The position numbers were made by a program, and so were the translations under genes. A DNA stretch of 64,000 bases from Phycisphaerae bacterium. Lineage in GTDB: Bacteria > Planctomycetota > Phycisphaerae > UBA1845 > Fen-1342. The stretch lies in contig JAGNKU010000007.1 of the NCBI GenBank assembly GCA_017999985.1, forward strand, positions 62,001 to 126,000, given 5' to 3'. The notes below the pieces were generated by a model. It was not told the DNA's origin. It saw only the letters and a list, made by a program, of their open reading frames with translations, and searched no databases. Position 1 is the stretch's first letter. Every line of letters begins with the position of its first letter. Shown here piece after piece: positions 9,290-17,163 of this stretch.

Positions 9290-10189
9290 GTGTCCACACC
9301 GCCGTCCACGCCCGCGCGCTCCCAGCGCCGGTCGCGCCTGCCGCTGATCGTGATCGCAATCACGGCGGCGGCGTGCCTGGCAGCGCTCAGCCTGCGCACG
9401 CCGCTGCGGGCACGCTACTGGGCCTGGCGCGTGGCGCACGCGGCCAACCCGGCCGAGCGCGGGCTGCATCTCGGCGCGCTGTGCAACGCCGGCGACGGAG
9501 GCCGCTGGGGCATCGCGGCGCTATTGGCACATGCGGACCCTGAAGTTCGTCAGTATGGCGTGCTGAGTCTGCACTACCTGCGGACGGCGTGGGGCCGCGC
9601 GCGTTTGCTCGAACGGTTGCGCGATGCGGACGGCAACGTGCGGCGGCTGGCCGCGGTGGGCCTGGCCGTTCATGGCGACGACGGCGTGGTACCCACGTTG
9701 CGCGCACTCTATGAGTCCGGGGATTTGGACAGCGCCGTCGCCGCGTGCCTGGCACTGGAGCGGCTGGCTACACCGGCGGCCGTGGCGGCGCTGGATGCGC
9801 TGTCGCGCGTGCCGGCTGATCCTGACTGTCGCGCGGCGCTGGTCGACGCGCTCGAAGCGGTGGGCACGGCGGAGTGCGCCCCGGCGCTGCTGCGGCTGCT
9901 CGCGGACGGACGCGCGTGCACACTCGCACCGCGCTTCGAGGGAATCGAGCAGCGCGTGCTGGCCGGGCTGGCGACGATGAACCTGTCCGACTCCGACCTG
10001 CGCAGCCTCGGTCCTGCTGGTCCCCCGAGCACGCAAGCGACGCAGACTGTGGCCGAACGGGCGGCGGCGGCCCTGGCACGCATCACCGGCGTGCAAGCCG
10101 CCTTCTCGTCATCCGCGTCGGAGGCCGAGCGTGCCCAGGCAACTGAACGCTGGCAGGCATGGCTGGCAGAGCGGGCTGCGGAACGGTGA
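9290..10189 (+). CDS. HEAT-repeat protein with N-terminal membrane anchor
   Basis: The protein starts with a basic stretch (about residues 8-16) followed by a hydrophobic helix (LPLIVIAITAAACLAALSL), so it is probably anchored in the inner membrane. The remainder consists of repeated helical pairs of HEAT/PBS-lyase type, for example DPEVRQYGVLSLHYL, DADGNVRRLAAVGLAVHGDD and similar units every 30 residues. Such domains are protein-interaction scaffolds. The GTG at 9290 is preferred because a -10-like TACAGT sits 7 nt upstream; the frame itself remains open further 5'. It is the first gene rightward of a divergent pair. The partner is unknown. The next gene, an aminopeptidase on the other strand, also carries HEAT-like repeats. 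Confidence 0.75.
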   Translation: MSTPPSTPARSQRRSRLPLIVIAITAAACLAALSLRTPLRARYWAWRVAHAANPAERGLHLGALCNAGDGGRWGIAALLAHADPEVRQYGVLSLHYLRTAWGRARLLERLRDADGNVRRLAAVGLAVHGDDGVVPTLRALYESGDLDSAVAACLALERLATPAAVAALDALSRVPADPDCRAALVDALEAVGTAECAPALLRLLADGRACTLAPRFEGIEQRVLAGLATMNLSDSDLRSLGPAGPPSTQATQTVAERAAAALARITGVQAAFSSSASEAERAQATERWQAWLAERAAER

Positions 10190-10434
10190 GCCGCACCGCG
10201 GCAGCGCAGAAAAATGGCGGCCGCCCACAGAACACCCTCGCGGGGTGAAAGGCGAACCGCCCCGCCGGCTCTCACGCCAGCTAGTGAGAAGAAGCTACTG
10301 CAACATACCGTGCGACGGCCGCCTGTCCAAGCCGCAGCGATAAGGGTTTTCCCTAATAGGGGTCGTTTTTTGCGTGTCGGCTGACGCCAGCCGAAGAGCC
10401 CGCCGCGTGCGGCAAAGCGCGGCGCCCGCCGGAC

Positions 10435-13014
10435 TCACTCGGGAATGTTCTGCAGCGCTTCCTTGGCCGTGTTGCGGACGGTTTCGCTTGGGTCACCCTC
10501 GGCGATTTCCTTCAGCAGTCCCCGGCTCGGCCCCGCGTGCGCTGCCAGCTCGCCCAGTGCGTGGGCCGCAGCGTTTCGCAGGCGGGCGTCGCTTTCGCGC
10601 AGATTCGTGTTGACGGTGCCAAGCACGGCGTCGATGACATCCGGCTCGAGCGGACCGACCTCCGCCAGGCGCGCGGTCGCGCGCGCTACCGCCGCCAGGG
10701 CGGTCTGGCGGCAGGTGCGCGGCTTGCCGCTCTGCGTCCACTCGACGAGCACGCTCAGCGTGGGGGCGTCCGCGTGTTCGCCGAGCGTCTCGAGCACGCG
10801 CTCCTGCACGGGGGCGCGCTGCCGGTCGTGCCCCAACACCCGGCATAGCAGCGCGAGCTCGTCGCGCGCGTGCAGCTCCGCGTAGGTGGTGACGGCGGTG
10901 CTGAGCACGCGTTCGCTCGAGTCGCCCTGCGTCAGCACGCGGCCCACCGCCTGGATCACCGCCTCGTCGTCCGGGAAGGCACGCAGCGCTTCCAGGCAGG
11001 TCTCCCGCACGCGTGGATGCGGGCTGGCTAGGACTTCCAGGAGCGCATCGCGGGCCGTGGCGCCACCGAGTTCACCCAGCGCCCGGGCGATCTCGCACTG
11101 CACGGCCCAGAACTTCTCACTGCGGAGCGCGTCGGCCAACAGCCGGACAATCAGGCTGGCGGGTGCGGGACCGGCCTCCGGAGCCGGGCTTGCCGGGTAC
11201 ACGAGTGATCCGGTCTGCGCCGTGCTGCGCTCCTCCGCGACCAGATGCTGTAGGGCCTGCAGCCGCCCGACCACGTGCGGGTCCGCGGTAAGCTGCGTGA
11301 TCCAGAGGTCGCGCCCCTTGTGCTCCGTGAGTTCCATGAGCAGCGTGTGGCCCGGGTCGACGCGCACCATCGTCGGGCGCCGTGGGAGCGGCACGGCCAC
11401 CCGGTGTTCGCGTTCGGTGATTCGCTGCGTGACGGTCACCGGGGCCTGCCCGGCGCCGGTCGTGAACTCGAGCGTCAGCGGAAAGTGGAACGGCGCAACC
11501 GGCGTGTTCTGCGGATCGTCGGGCGCGACCTGCGTCTGACGGACCGTGACTTCGGCCAGCTTCGCTTCCTCCTGCCAGTCACACGCCACATCAACCACCG
11601 GGTGGCCGGCGCGTTCCGTCCAGTCGTGGAAAAAACGCCCCAGGGTCCGCCCGGTCGTATCCTCCAGCGTGCGGCGCAGGTCCGCAGTCTCGACACTGTT
11701 GTTGGCGTACGCCGTGCAGAAACGCTGCAGCCCGCCGAAGAAGGCCTCGTCGCCGAGCTGCGCCCGCAGCATGTGCAGGACGCAGGCGCCCTTGCTGTAG
11801 CTGCGATCGTTGAAGAGGTCCCAGGGATTGTCGTAGTAGCGCTCGACGATCGGCCCATTCTTGCCGTCAGCAAGCGCCCCCTGCGCCTTCTGGTACATGC
11901 AGTGGGCGAACTCGTCCGGACCCAGATCGTGCTCGATCCACAGCGCTTCGAAATAGGTCGCGAAGCCCTCGTTGAGCCAGAGCTGCGGCCACTCGCGGCA
12001 GGTCAGCAGGTCGCCCCACCACTGGTGAGCCAGCTCATGGGCGATCAGTGAATCGGAATCGTTGTCCAGCCGGGTCGTGGCATCGCACAGGGCGTCGACC
12101 CCGAGCGTCGTGGCACTGGTGTTTTCCATGCCCCCACCGAACTGGTAGCAGCACACCTGGGCGTACTGGTCCCACGGATACTTGACGCCGATGCGCTCGC
12201 TGAAGAACTCCAGCATCCGCACGGTGTTGTCGAACGTGGCGGTCACGTCGGCCGCGCGGTCCGGCGGCACCCAGTAGGTCACCGGCACGTTGCGCCACTG
12301 TTCTTCATGCACGTGGAATTGCCCAACCACCAGCGTGATCAGGTACGCCGGGTGCGGCGACTCCTGCACCCAGTGATAAACCACGCGCTCATCCTGCCCG
12401 GCCGCGTGTCGCGCGGCCAGCCGCCCGTTCGACAGAACCTGGCACGACGCATCGACGGTGGCCACGATTTCGGTGCTCTGCCGTTCGTTGGGCTCATCGA
12501 AGCAGGGGATCCAGTAGCGGTTGTCGCTGGTCTCGCCCTGCGACCATACCTGCCAGGGCGCGTCAGGATCGTCGACCGTCGGCCCGAAGAAGTGCAGGCC
12601 GGACTTGGGACTCTGCAACGCGTAGTCGATGGTGATGACCAGCTCCTGGCCGGGCGCAACGGCCGGTTCCAGGAGGATCTCGATGCACCGGCCGTCGTTG
12701 GCATACTCCGGTGCCACCGCCGCCTGACCGTCCACGGACAATGACACCGTGTGCGTCTCGAAGTCGACCGCGTCCAGCTTGACCGTGGTCACCCGCCGTA
12801 GCGGCGTCATGCGCAGCATCGCGCGACCGTCCACGTGGCGGCGTGGGATGTCAATGGCCAACTCGAGTCGGATATGCTGCATGTCCAGCGGGCGGTCGGC
12901 AACAAAGTGTGGCCCGTCGGCGGCCAGGGCCAGCGCGCCCACACACAGCGAGACCAATGCCACCGCGCGGCACCACTGCGCCGCGCGCCCGCTTAGACCC
13001 ATGTCCGCGTGCAT
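10435..13014 (-). CDS. M1 family aminopeptidase with C-terminal HEAT-like repeats
   Basis: The start at 13014 follows a GGAGGT Shine-Dalgarno and begins a signal peptide (cleavage near ALALAADG), so the enzyme is exported. The M1 metallopeptidase signature is complete: GGGMEN substrate-binding loop, zinc ligands H326 and H330 in HELAHQWW, catalytic E327, and third ligand E349 in NEGFA, 18 residues on. M1 enzymes remove N-terminal residues from peptides. The last 240 or so residues, with ALGELGGATARDALLEVL and related units, form HEAT-like repeats replacing the usual ERAP1-type tail. The protein is 859 residues long. It is divergent from the sugar dehydrogenase-like gene, with 225 nt between starts. 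Confidence 0.92.
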   Translation of the reverse strand: MHADMGLSGRAAQWCRAVALVSLCVGALALAADGPHFVADRPLDMQHIRLELAIDIPRRHVDGRAMLRMTPLRRVTTVKLDAVDFETHTVSLSVDGQAAVAPEYANDGRCIEILLEPAVAPGQELVITIDYALQSPKSGLHFFGPTVDDPDAPWQVWSQGETSDNRYWIPCFDEPNERQSTEIVATVDASCQVLSNGRLAARHAAGQDERVVYHWVQESPHPAYLITLVVGQFHVHEEQWRNVPVTYWVPPDRAADVTATFDNTVRMLEFFSERIGVKYPWDQYAQVCCYQFGGGMENTSATTLGVDALCDATTRLDNDSDSLIAHELAHQWWGDLLTCREWPQLWLNEGFATYFEALWIEHDLGPDEFAHCMYQKAQGALADGKNGPIVERYYDNPWDLFNDRSYSKGACVLHMLRAQLGDEAFFGGLQRFCTAYANNSVETADLRRTLEDTTGRTLGRFFHDWTERAGHPVVDVACDWQEEAKLAEVTVRQTQVAPDDPQNTPVAPFHFPLTLEFTTGAGQAPVTVTQRITEREHRVAVPLPRRPTMVRVDPGHTLLMELTEHKGRDLWITQLTADPHVVGRLQALQHLVAEERSTAQTGSLVYPASPAPEAGPAPASLIVRLLADALRSEKFWAVQCEIARALGELGGATARDALLEVLASPHPRVRETCLEALRAFPDDEAVIQAVGRVLTQGDSSERVLSTAVTTYAELHARDELALLCRVLGHDRQRAPVQERVLETLGEHADAPTLSVLVEWTQSGKPRTCRQTALAAVARATARLAEVGPLEPDVIDAVLGTVNTNLRESDARLRNAAAHALGELAAHAGPSRGLLKEIAEGDPSETVRNTAKEALQNIPE

Positions 13015-13239
13015 GCACGTACCTCCAGGCGCCTTCGCGCCAACCGGGAATTCTAGGCGAAATCGCCATCCGACCGAAAGCCGCCGCGGGCGCCGTCGCA
13101 CGGCCCGCAGGGTGGCTGCGCCCCCGTCCGGGGACATGTGACGGCGGCGTTTTCCGCGCTGCCCCTTTTGCTCATTCCCGCCGCCCATTAACATCTCGGC
13201 ACGTTCACACAACCGCCGGACGGCGGCACGGAGACAAGT

Positions 13240-14394
13240 ATGCGACGAATGGGAACCTGCGTGCAGTGGGCGGCCCTGACCGCGATTGGAACCTGGTGTG
13301 CAACCGGCTGTGTGCCCGCGACGGACGGGCCCGAACCGATCAACGTGGCGGCCGGCTGGCAGGCGGAGTACGTGGTCGCCGACGCCGCCCAGCCCACGGC
13401 GCTGGCCTTCGCGGCCGACGGCCGCGTGTTCTACACGGAAAAGAGCACCGGCAACATTCGCGTGGTGAGGGATGGCGTGCTGGCCGCGCAGCCCCTCGCC
13501 AGCGTGCCGGTCAATTCCGCCGGCGACCGCGGCCTGCTCGGCATCGCCCTGCACCCGCGGTTCCAGGACAACCGGCGGGTGTACGTGTTCTACACGCGCT
13601 CGGACACCGGTGCCTCCACCGACGACCCGCGGGCCTTCATCGACCATCGCGTTGTGTATTTCGTAGTCGATGAGGCCGAGGGCGTCATCAGCACCAGCGG
13701 CGAGACATTCGTCGCGTCTATCCCCGTGGGCGAAGCGACCACGCGCATCGGCGGGCGCATCGCGTTCGCCGCCGACCGCACGCTGCTCGTCGCCGTCGGC
13801 GATGGCACCGATGTCAATGCCGCCCAAGATGACGAGCTCTACTGGGGCAAAGTGCTGCGGTACAACGACGACGGTACGATCCCGGACGATAATCCCGACC
13901 CGGCGTCACCGATCTACGCGCGCGGCTTTCGCGAGCCGCGTGGCCTTACGCTCGACCCGGACAGCGGCTATGTCTTGCTGATCGAGCGCAGCCAGGACGG
14001 CCTGCACGAGGTCAACCGCCTGCAATCCGGCACCAACTATGGCTGGCCGCTCGTCGTGGGCTTTGCCACGACGCCCGACGAGCTCGCGTTCGTCGCCGAG
14101 CACGACGACTATGCGGACCCCATGATGGAATCGACGCACCAGTTGGTGGGTGGCGGCGTGAACCCGAGCACGCGCTACGGAACGAGCCTGCTGCTGCGGC
14201 TATTCTTCGGCTGGAACGAGGCTGCCCGCGTGGCCAGCGTCGCGCTATCCCCGGAAGGCACGGCGACGGTCGGCGTCGCCGAGAAATTCGCGACGGGCCT
14301 GCCGACGCCGATCAACGACGTGGCGTTCACGCCGGCGGGCACGCTCTACATCGCGACGGATGACGCGGTGCTGCGCGTTGTCGAAGCGCCGTAG
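13240..14394 (+). CDS. PQQ-type glucose/sorbosone dehydrogenase-like lipoprotein
   Basis: The N-terminus is a lipoprotein signal with an ATGC lipobox (Cys24). The rest resembles the six-bladed propeller of soluble glucose dehydrogenases and Hedgehog-interacting-like proteins: FAADGRVFYTEKSTGNIR, GLLGIALHPRF, YGWPLVVGF and GTLYIATDD. Known members oxidise sugars using pyrroloquinoline quinone, with a histidine base near the second blade; here the LHPRF histidine fits. It would be held at the outer membrane or the periplasmic face. A GGAGACAAGT stretch precedes the ATG. No PQQ biosynthesis genes are in the window, so cofactor use is uncertain. 384 residues is usual. Confidence 0.87.
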   Translation: MRRMGTCVQWAALTAIGTWCATGCVPATDGPEPINVAAGWQAEYVVADAAQPTALAFAADGRVFYTEKSTGNIRVVRDGVLAAQPLASVPVNSAGDRGLLGIALHPRFQDNRRVYVFYTRSDTGASTDDPRAFIDHRVVYFVVDEAEGVISTSGETFVASIPVGEATTRIGGRIAFAADRTLLVAVGDGTDVNAAQDDELYWGKVLRYNDDGTIPDDNPDPASPIYARGFREPRGLTLDPDSGYVLLIERSQDGLHEVNRLQSGTNYGWPLVVGFATTPDELAFVAEHDDYADPMMESTHQLVGGGVNPSTRYGTSLLLRLFFGWNEAARVASVALSPEGTATVGVAEKFATGLPTPINDVAFTPAGTLYIATDDAVLRVVEAP

Positions 14395-14554
14395 TGCCGG
14401 CCGGGCACGGTGCGCGCAGCACACTACCGGCGCGACAGAGCGCATCGCTACAGCGACTTCGCAGTCAGCGCTGAGATCCGGCCCGATGGACACCGCCCCT
14501 GCGCGACGGTCGCGGCACATCGCCGCGTGCGTCACTGACGCCGGGAGCACGCCG

Positions 14555-14785
14555 CTAGCGGGACAGCTCCTCCTGCAACTCACGCTCCGCCTGCAGCCAA
14601 TCGGAGTGCGCGTCGCCAGGGCCGCCGTTACGCCGTTTGAAGATCTCAAAGGCCCGCGCGCGAATCTGCTCTTCGCTCGGCATCGGCTTCGTGCGGCTCT
14701 TGGTCACGCCGGTGGTGCTGGTGGTTGCCTTGGAGGCGGTGCTCCTGGCTGCCGTGGGGGACTTCCTGGTGGTTTGCTTGGCCAT
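14555..14785 (-). CDS. DUF2934 family small protein
   Basis: This 76-residue protein has a lysine-, serine- and threonine-rich N-terminal tail followed by the DUF2934 core: EEQIRARAFEIFKRR, a glycine-rich turn, then DWLQAERELQEE. DUF2934 proteins are short, helical and of unknown function. They are often found in Planctomycetota, Acidobacteria and some proteobacteria. The basic, TTRKSPTAARST-like tail suggests nucleic acid contact, as in histone-like tails, but this is inference. A GGAG lies upstream of the ATG. The gene stands alone between a convergent lipoprotein gene and an open stretch of about 500 nt. Confidence 0.9.
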   Translation of the reverse strand: MAKQTTRKSPTAARSTASKATTSTTGVTKSRTKPMPSEEQIRARAFEIFKRRNGGPGDAHSDWLQAERELQEELSR

Positions 14786-15091
14786 CCGTGTATCTCCATC
14801 AACTGTAAGGTCGGTTTCCTACCCGCAGCGCCCTGCGGATACTCCCGATCGCCGACGCCGCCTAAGCGGCGCCGGGCGGCACAAACGAACACCGGGATTG
14901 TACACCAGGGATACGGCAACTTTGAAGTACTGTTTCGTCGTGGAGGGCGAGTTTTTCGTGCTCAGGGCGGCGCAACCGCGCACGCTCCCCGGCGAGCCGC
15001 GACTGTCTGTCAAGCGGGTTTCCGTGAGCCTTCCCGAAAGACGAAGTCAACTCCGGGGAATGCGCGGGGTCGCGTGGTCGCCTGCACGCGG
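14786..15091. other. Intergenic stretch, nothing firm
   Basis: This region upstream of the DUF2934 gene shows no convincing coding frame, repeat or structured RNA. It would hold the promoter of the DUF2934 gene, but no good hexamer pair was found. Confidence 0.4.
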
Positions 15092-15262
15092 ATGCGCCAC
15101 GTCCCGTTTGACGTCGGTCGCTCGATTCTGCGCACCGTGGAGAAGCACGCGTCGCTGCTTCTTGGCACAGACAAACAGGTCATCATCACGCTGCCGAAGT
15201 TCGCGGATGACGAACGCCCGGTGCTTGTTCAGATCCAGGCGCGCGCGAACAAAACCCCCTGA
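15092..15262 (+). CDS. Possible small hypothetical protein
   Basis: An ATG-started frame of 56 residues reads as a plausible basic protein (HVPFDVGRSILRTVEKHASL, then KQVIITLPKFADDERP). Amino acid composition and alternation look protein-like, but no family is recognised, there is no clear Shine-Dalgarno, and the frame remains open upstream of this ATG. It is reported because it fills an otherwise empty gap; it could be spurious. Confidence 0.3.
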   Translation: MRHVPFDVGRSILRTVEKHASLLLGTDKQVIITLPKFADDERPVLVQIQARANKTP

Positions 15263-15307
15263 CCTCGCCCGTAGTCCCAGCCGTCCGCCCGGCCGCGCGC
15301 AAGCGCG

Positions 15308-16276
15308 CTAGAACCACCACGCCGCCCCGGCTTTTTCCTTGATCAGCACGGAGCGGAGGTAGGTGACGGCCTTCTCGAAGCCTTCCTGCAAGCTCATCAG
15401 CGAGTCTTCGTGCTCGATGCTGATGACGCCGTCGTAGCCCTTCAGCTTCAGCATGCTGACGAAGCGCTTCCAGAATTCGTCGCCATGGCCGTAGCCGCAG
15501 GTGCGGAAGACCCAGCTCCGGTTGCCGATGTCAGCATAGCTCTTCGTGTCGAGCGCGCCGTTGACGAGCGTGTTTCGTCGATCGATTCCGGTGTCCTTGC
15601 CGTGCACGTGGAAGATGCACTTCGCGTCGCCGAGTACGCGCGCCGCCTCGACCGGGTCGATGCCCTGCCAGAAGAAATGCGATGGATCCAGGTTGGCGCC
15701 GAGCTGCTTGCCGCACGCTGCCCGCAGCCGCAGGATCGTCTCGGGGTTGTAGACGCAGAAACCCGGATGCGCCTCGAACGCGATCTTCACGCCCGCGTCG
15801 GCTGCCTGCTGGTTCTTACGCGACCAAAACGGGATCAGCACGTCCTCCCACTGGTAGCGCAGGATGGCCTCGAAGTCCGGCGGCCATGGGCACGTGACCC
15901 AGTTCGGGGTTGCGTCCCGGCGGCTGCCGCCGGGGCAGCCGGAGAAGTTGATCACCACGTCGGTGCCGAGCTTCGGTGCCAGGCGTACGGCGACGTCATG
16001 GGCGCGGGCGTGGGCCTTGGCGATGGCGCGGTCCGGGTGCACCGGGTTGCCGTGCACGGCCAGGCCGACGATCTCGAGCCCGCGGCGCTCGCAATCGGCG
16101 ATGATCTGCCGTTGCGCCGCCTTGCTGTTAACGACTTCCTCGGGGTCGAAGAACGGCGTGCCCGGAAAGCAGCCGACCGGCAGCTCGATCGCGTCGAGCC
16201 CCACCTTCTGGCAGTAGTCCAGCGCCTTGTCCCAACCCATCGCTCCGAGGCCGGCACCCATCACGCCCAGTTTCAT
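15308..16276 (-). CDS. Sugar phosphate isomerase/epimerase-like TIM-barrel protein
   Basis: The protein belongs to the AP endonuclease family 2/xylose isomerase-like TIM barrels. Typical strand ends include DAIELPVG, IVGLAVHGNP, KIAFEAHPGF, GANLDPSHFFW and the closing GVISIEHED; these supply the metal-binding Glu, His and Asp residues. Homologues isomerise or epimerise sugars and inositols. 322 residues is usual. The start is fixed by a GCAGGAGCTG Shine-Dalgarno before the ATG. There is no signal peptide. No sugar operon surrounds it, so the substrate is unknown. Confidence 0.9.
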   Translation of the reverse strand: MKLGVMGAGLGAMGWDKALDYCQKVGLDAIELPVGCFPGTPFFDPEEVVNSKAAQRQIIADCERRGLEIVGLAVHGNPVHPDRAIAKAHARAHDVAVRLAPKLGTDVVINFSGCPGGSRRDATPNWVTCPWPPDFEAILRYQWEDVLIPFWSRKNQQAADAGVKIAFEAHPGFCVYNPETILRLRAACGKQLGANLDPSHFFWQGIDPVEAARVLGDAKCIFHVHGKDTGIDRRNTLVNGALDTKSYADIGNRSWVFRTCGYGHGDEFWKRFVSMLKLKGYDGVISIEHEDSLMSLQEGFEKAVTYLRSVLIKEKAGAAWWF

Positions 16277-16483
16277 GTTTGCAGCTCCTGCCTGGCTGTG
16301 GCGCGGCGTTTCGGCCGCGTCGCGTTCACCACTGGAATCCGCACGTCAATGTAATAACGGTGCAGCGAGACTGCAACGCGGGCGGATGGGGCCGCGCGAC
16401 AGATACGGGTCGCGCTGCGGTGGCCAACCGGGCGGCGCGGGCGCCGGAGTTGCTCGTATGCGCCGCCGCGCTGTCCGACGCGG

Positions 16484-16678
16484 TCAGGGGCCGGTCGTGT
16501 CATTCAGCGGCGGCAGGCCCAGCGCGTCGCGGGCCGCGTCGATGATGATCGGGTTCACCACGTTAAAGAAGCCAGTGATGATGGACCGGTTGGCGATCGC
16601 GATGCATTCGCCGGTCGCCAGCAGCGGCAGCGTGCAGACGGCGATCAGAAGGAAGCGCGGAATTCGTCGAGTACGCAT
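16484..16678 (-). CDS. Small exported hypothetical protein
   Basis: From the ATG at 16678 (with GAGG upstream) the 64-residue product has a basic start (MRTRRIPR), a hydrophobic helix (FLLIAVCTLPLLA) and then a short mature part with FFNVVNPIIID and LGLPPLNDTTGP. It reads as a secreted or anchored small protein. Cys25 follows TGE, which is not a canonical lipobox. No family is recognised. An open frame continues upstream to 16762, but the extra N-terminus is arginine-rich and unlikely. Confidence is moderate because the gene is short. Confidence 0.5.
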   Translation of the reverse strand: MRTRRIPRFLLIAVCTLPLLATGECIAIANRSIITGFFNVVNPIIIDAARDALGLPPLNDTTGP

Positions 16679-16775
16679 AGCCAGCCTCGCCCCGCGGCCG
16701 GATCGCCCGACCGGCGGGGCGATTGTACGCCTGCGGCGGAAGCGAAGAAAGCTTCGCGCCACGGGCTGGCGGGGT

Positions 16776-16781
16776 CATAAT
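16776..16781 (+). promoter_or_regulatory. Possible -10 box for the tRNA gene
   Basis: CATAAT at 16776-16781 lies in otherwise GC-rich DNA about 50 nt before the tRNA. A -35 match (TTCGCG, 17 nt upstream) is weak, so this is a tentative promoter. Confidence 0.35.
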
Positions 16782-16831
16782 AGGGTGCGCATGGCGGCGG
16801 GCGCGCCGGAACCCCGGCAACCGGCCAGTGC

Positions 16832-16905
<74 letters not shown>

Positions 16906-17163
16906 GTGAGTCTTCGCGCGCGTTGGCATCGTGTGGCGCGCTGGTGGGGCCATGGCGGGCGCTTCAGGCTCTGAAACCCCTTCCGCGGCTCCGCGCCTTC
17001 GCCTCCGTGGCTACGTGCCTCAGTGCCTTACCCTGCGTGGCTGCGCAGCTTCGTGACTCACTTCCGGGAACTATCCGCAACCTTGAGCGTCAGATATCCT
17101 ACAACTATCGGGCTGACGTGCCGGCGGTGGCCGGGCGCGTTCCCTGCAACCAGGAGGCTCGCG
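16906..17163. other. Intergenic region with degenerate repeat text
   Basis: No gene is visible. From about 16980 to 17060 the sequence repeats motifs such as GCCTCCGTGGC, GTGCCTCAGTGCC and CTGCGTGGC, resembling in reverse complement the CACAGAG text at 3858-3910. This looks like a decayed dispersed repeat. Confidence 0.35.

Noticed and set aside
10190-10434. A terminator or small RNA near the AAGGGTTTTCCCT and TTTTTT text at 10342-10374
   Set aside because: The possible stems are only 4-5 bp and not placed before the T run in a convincing way.
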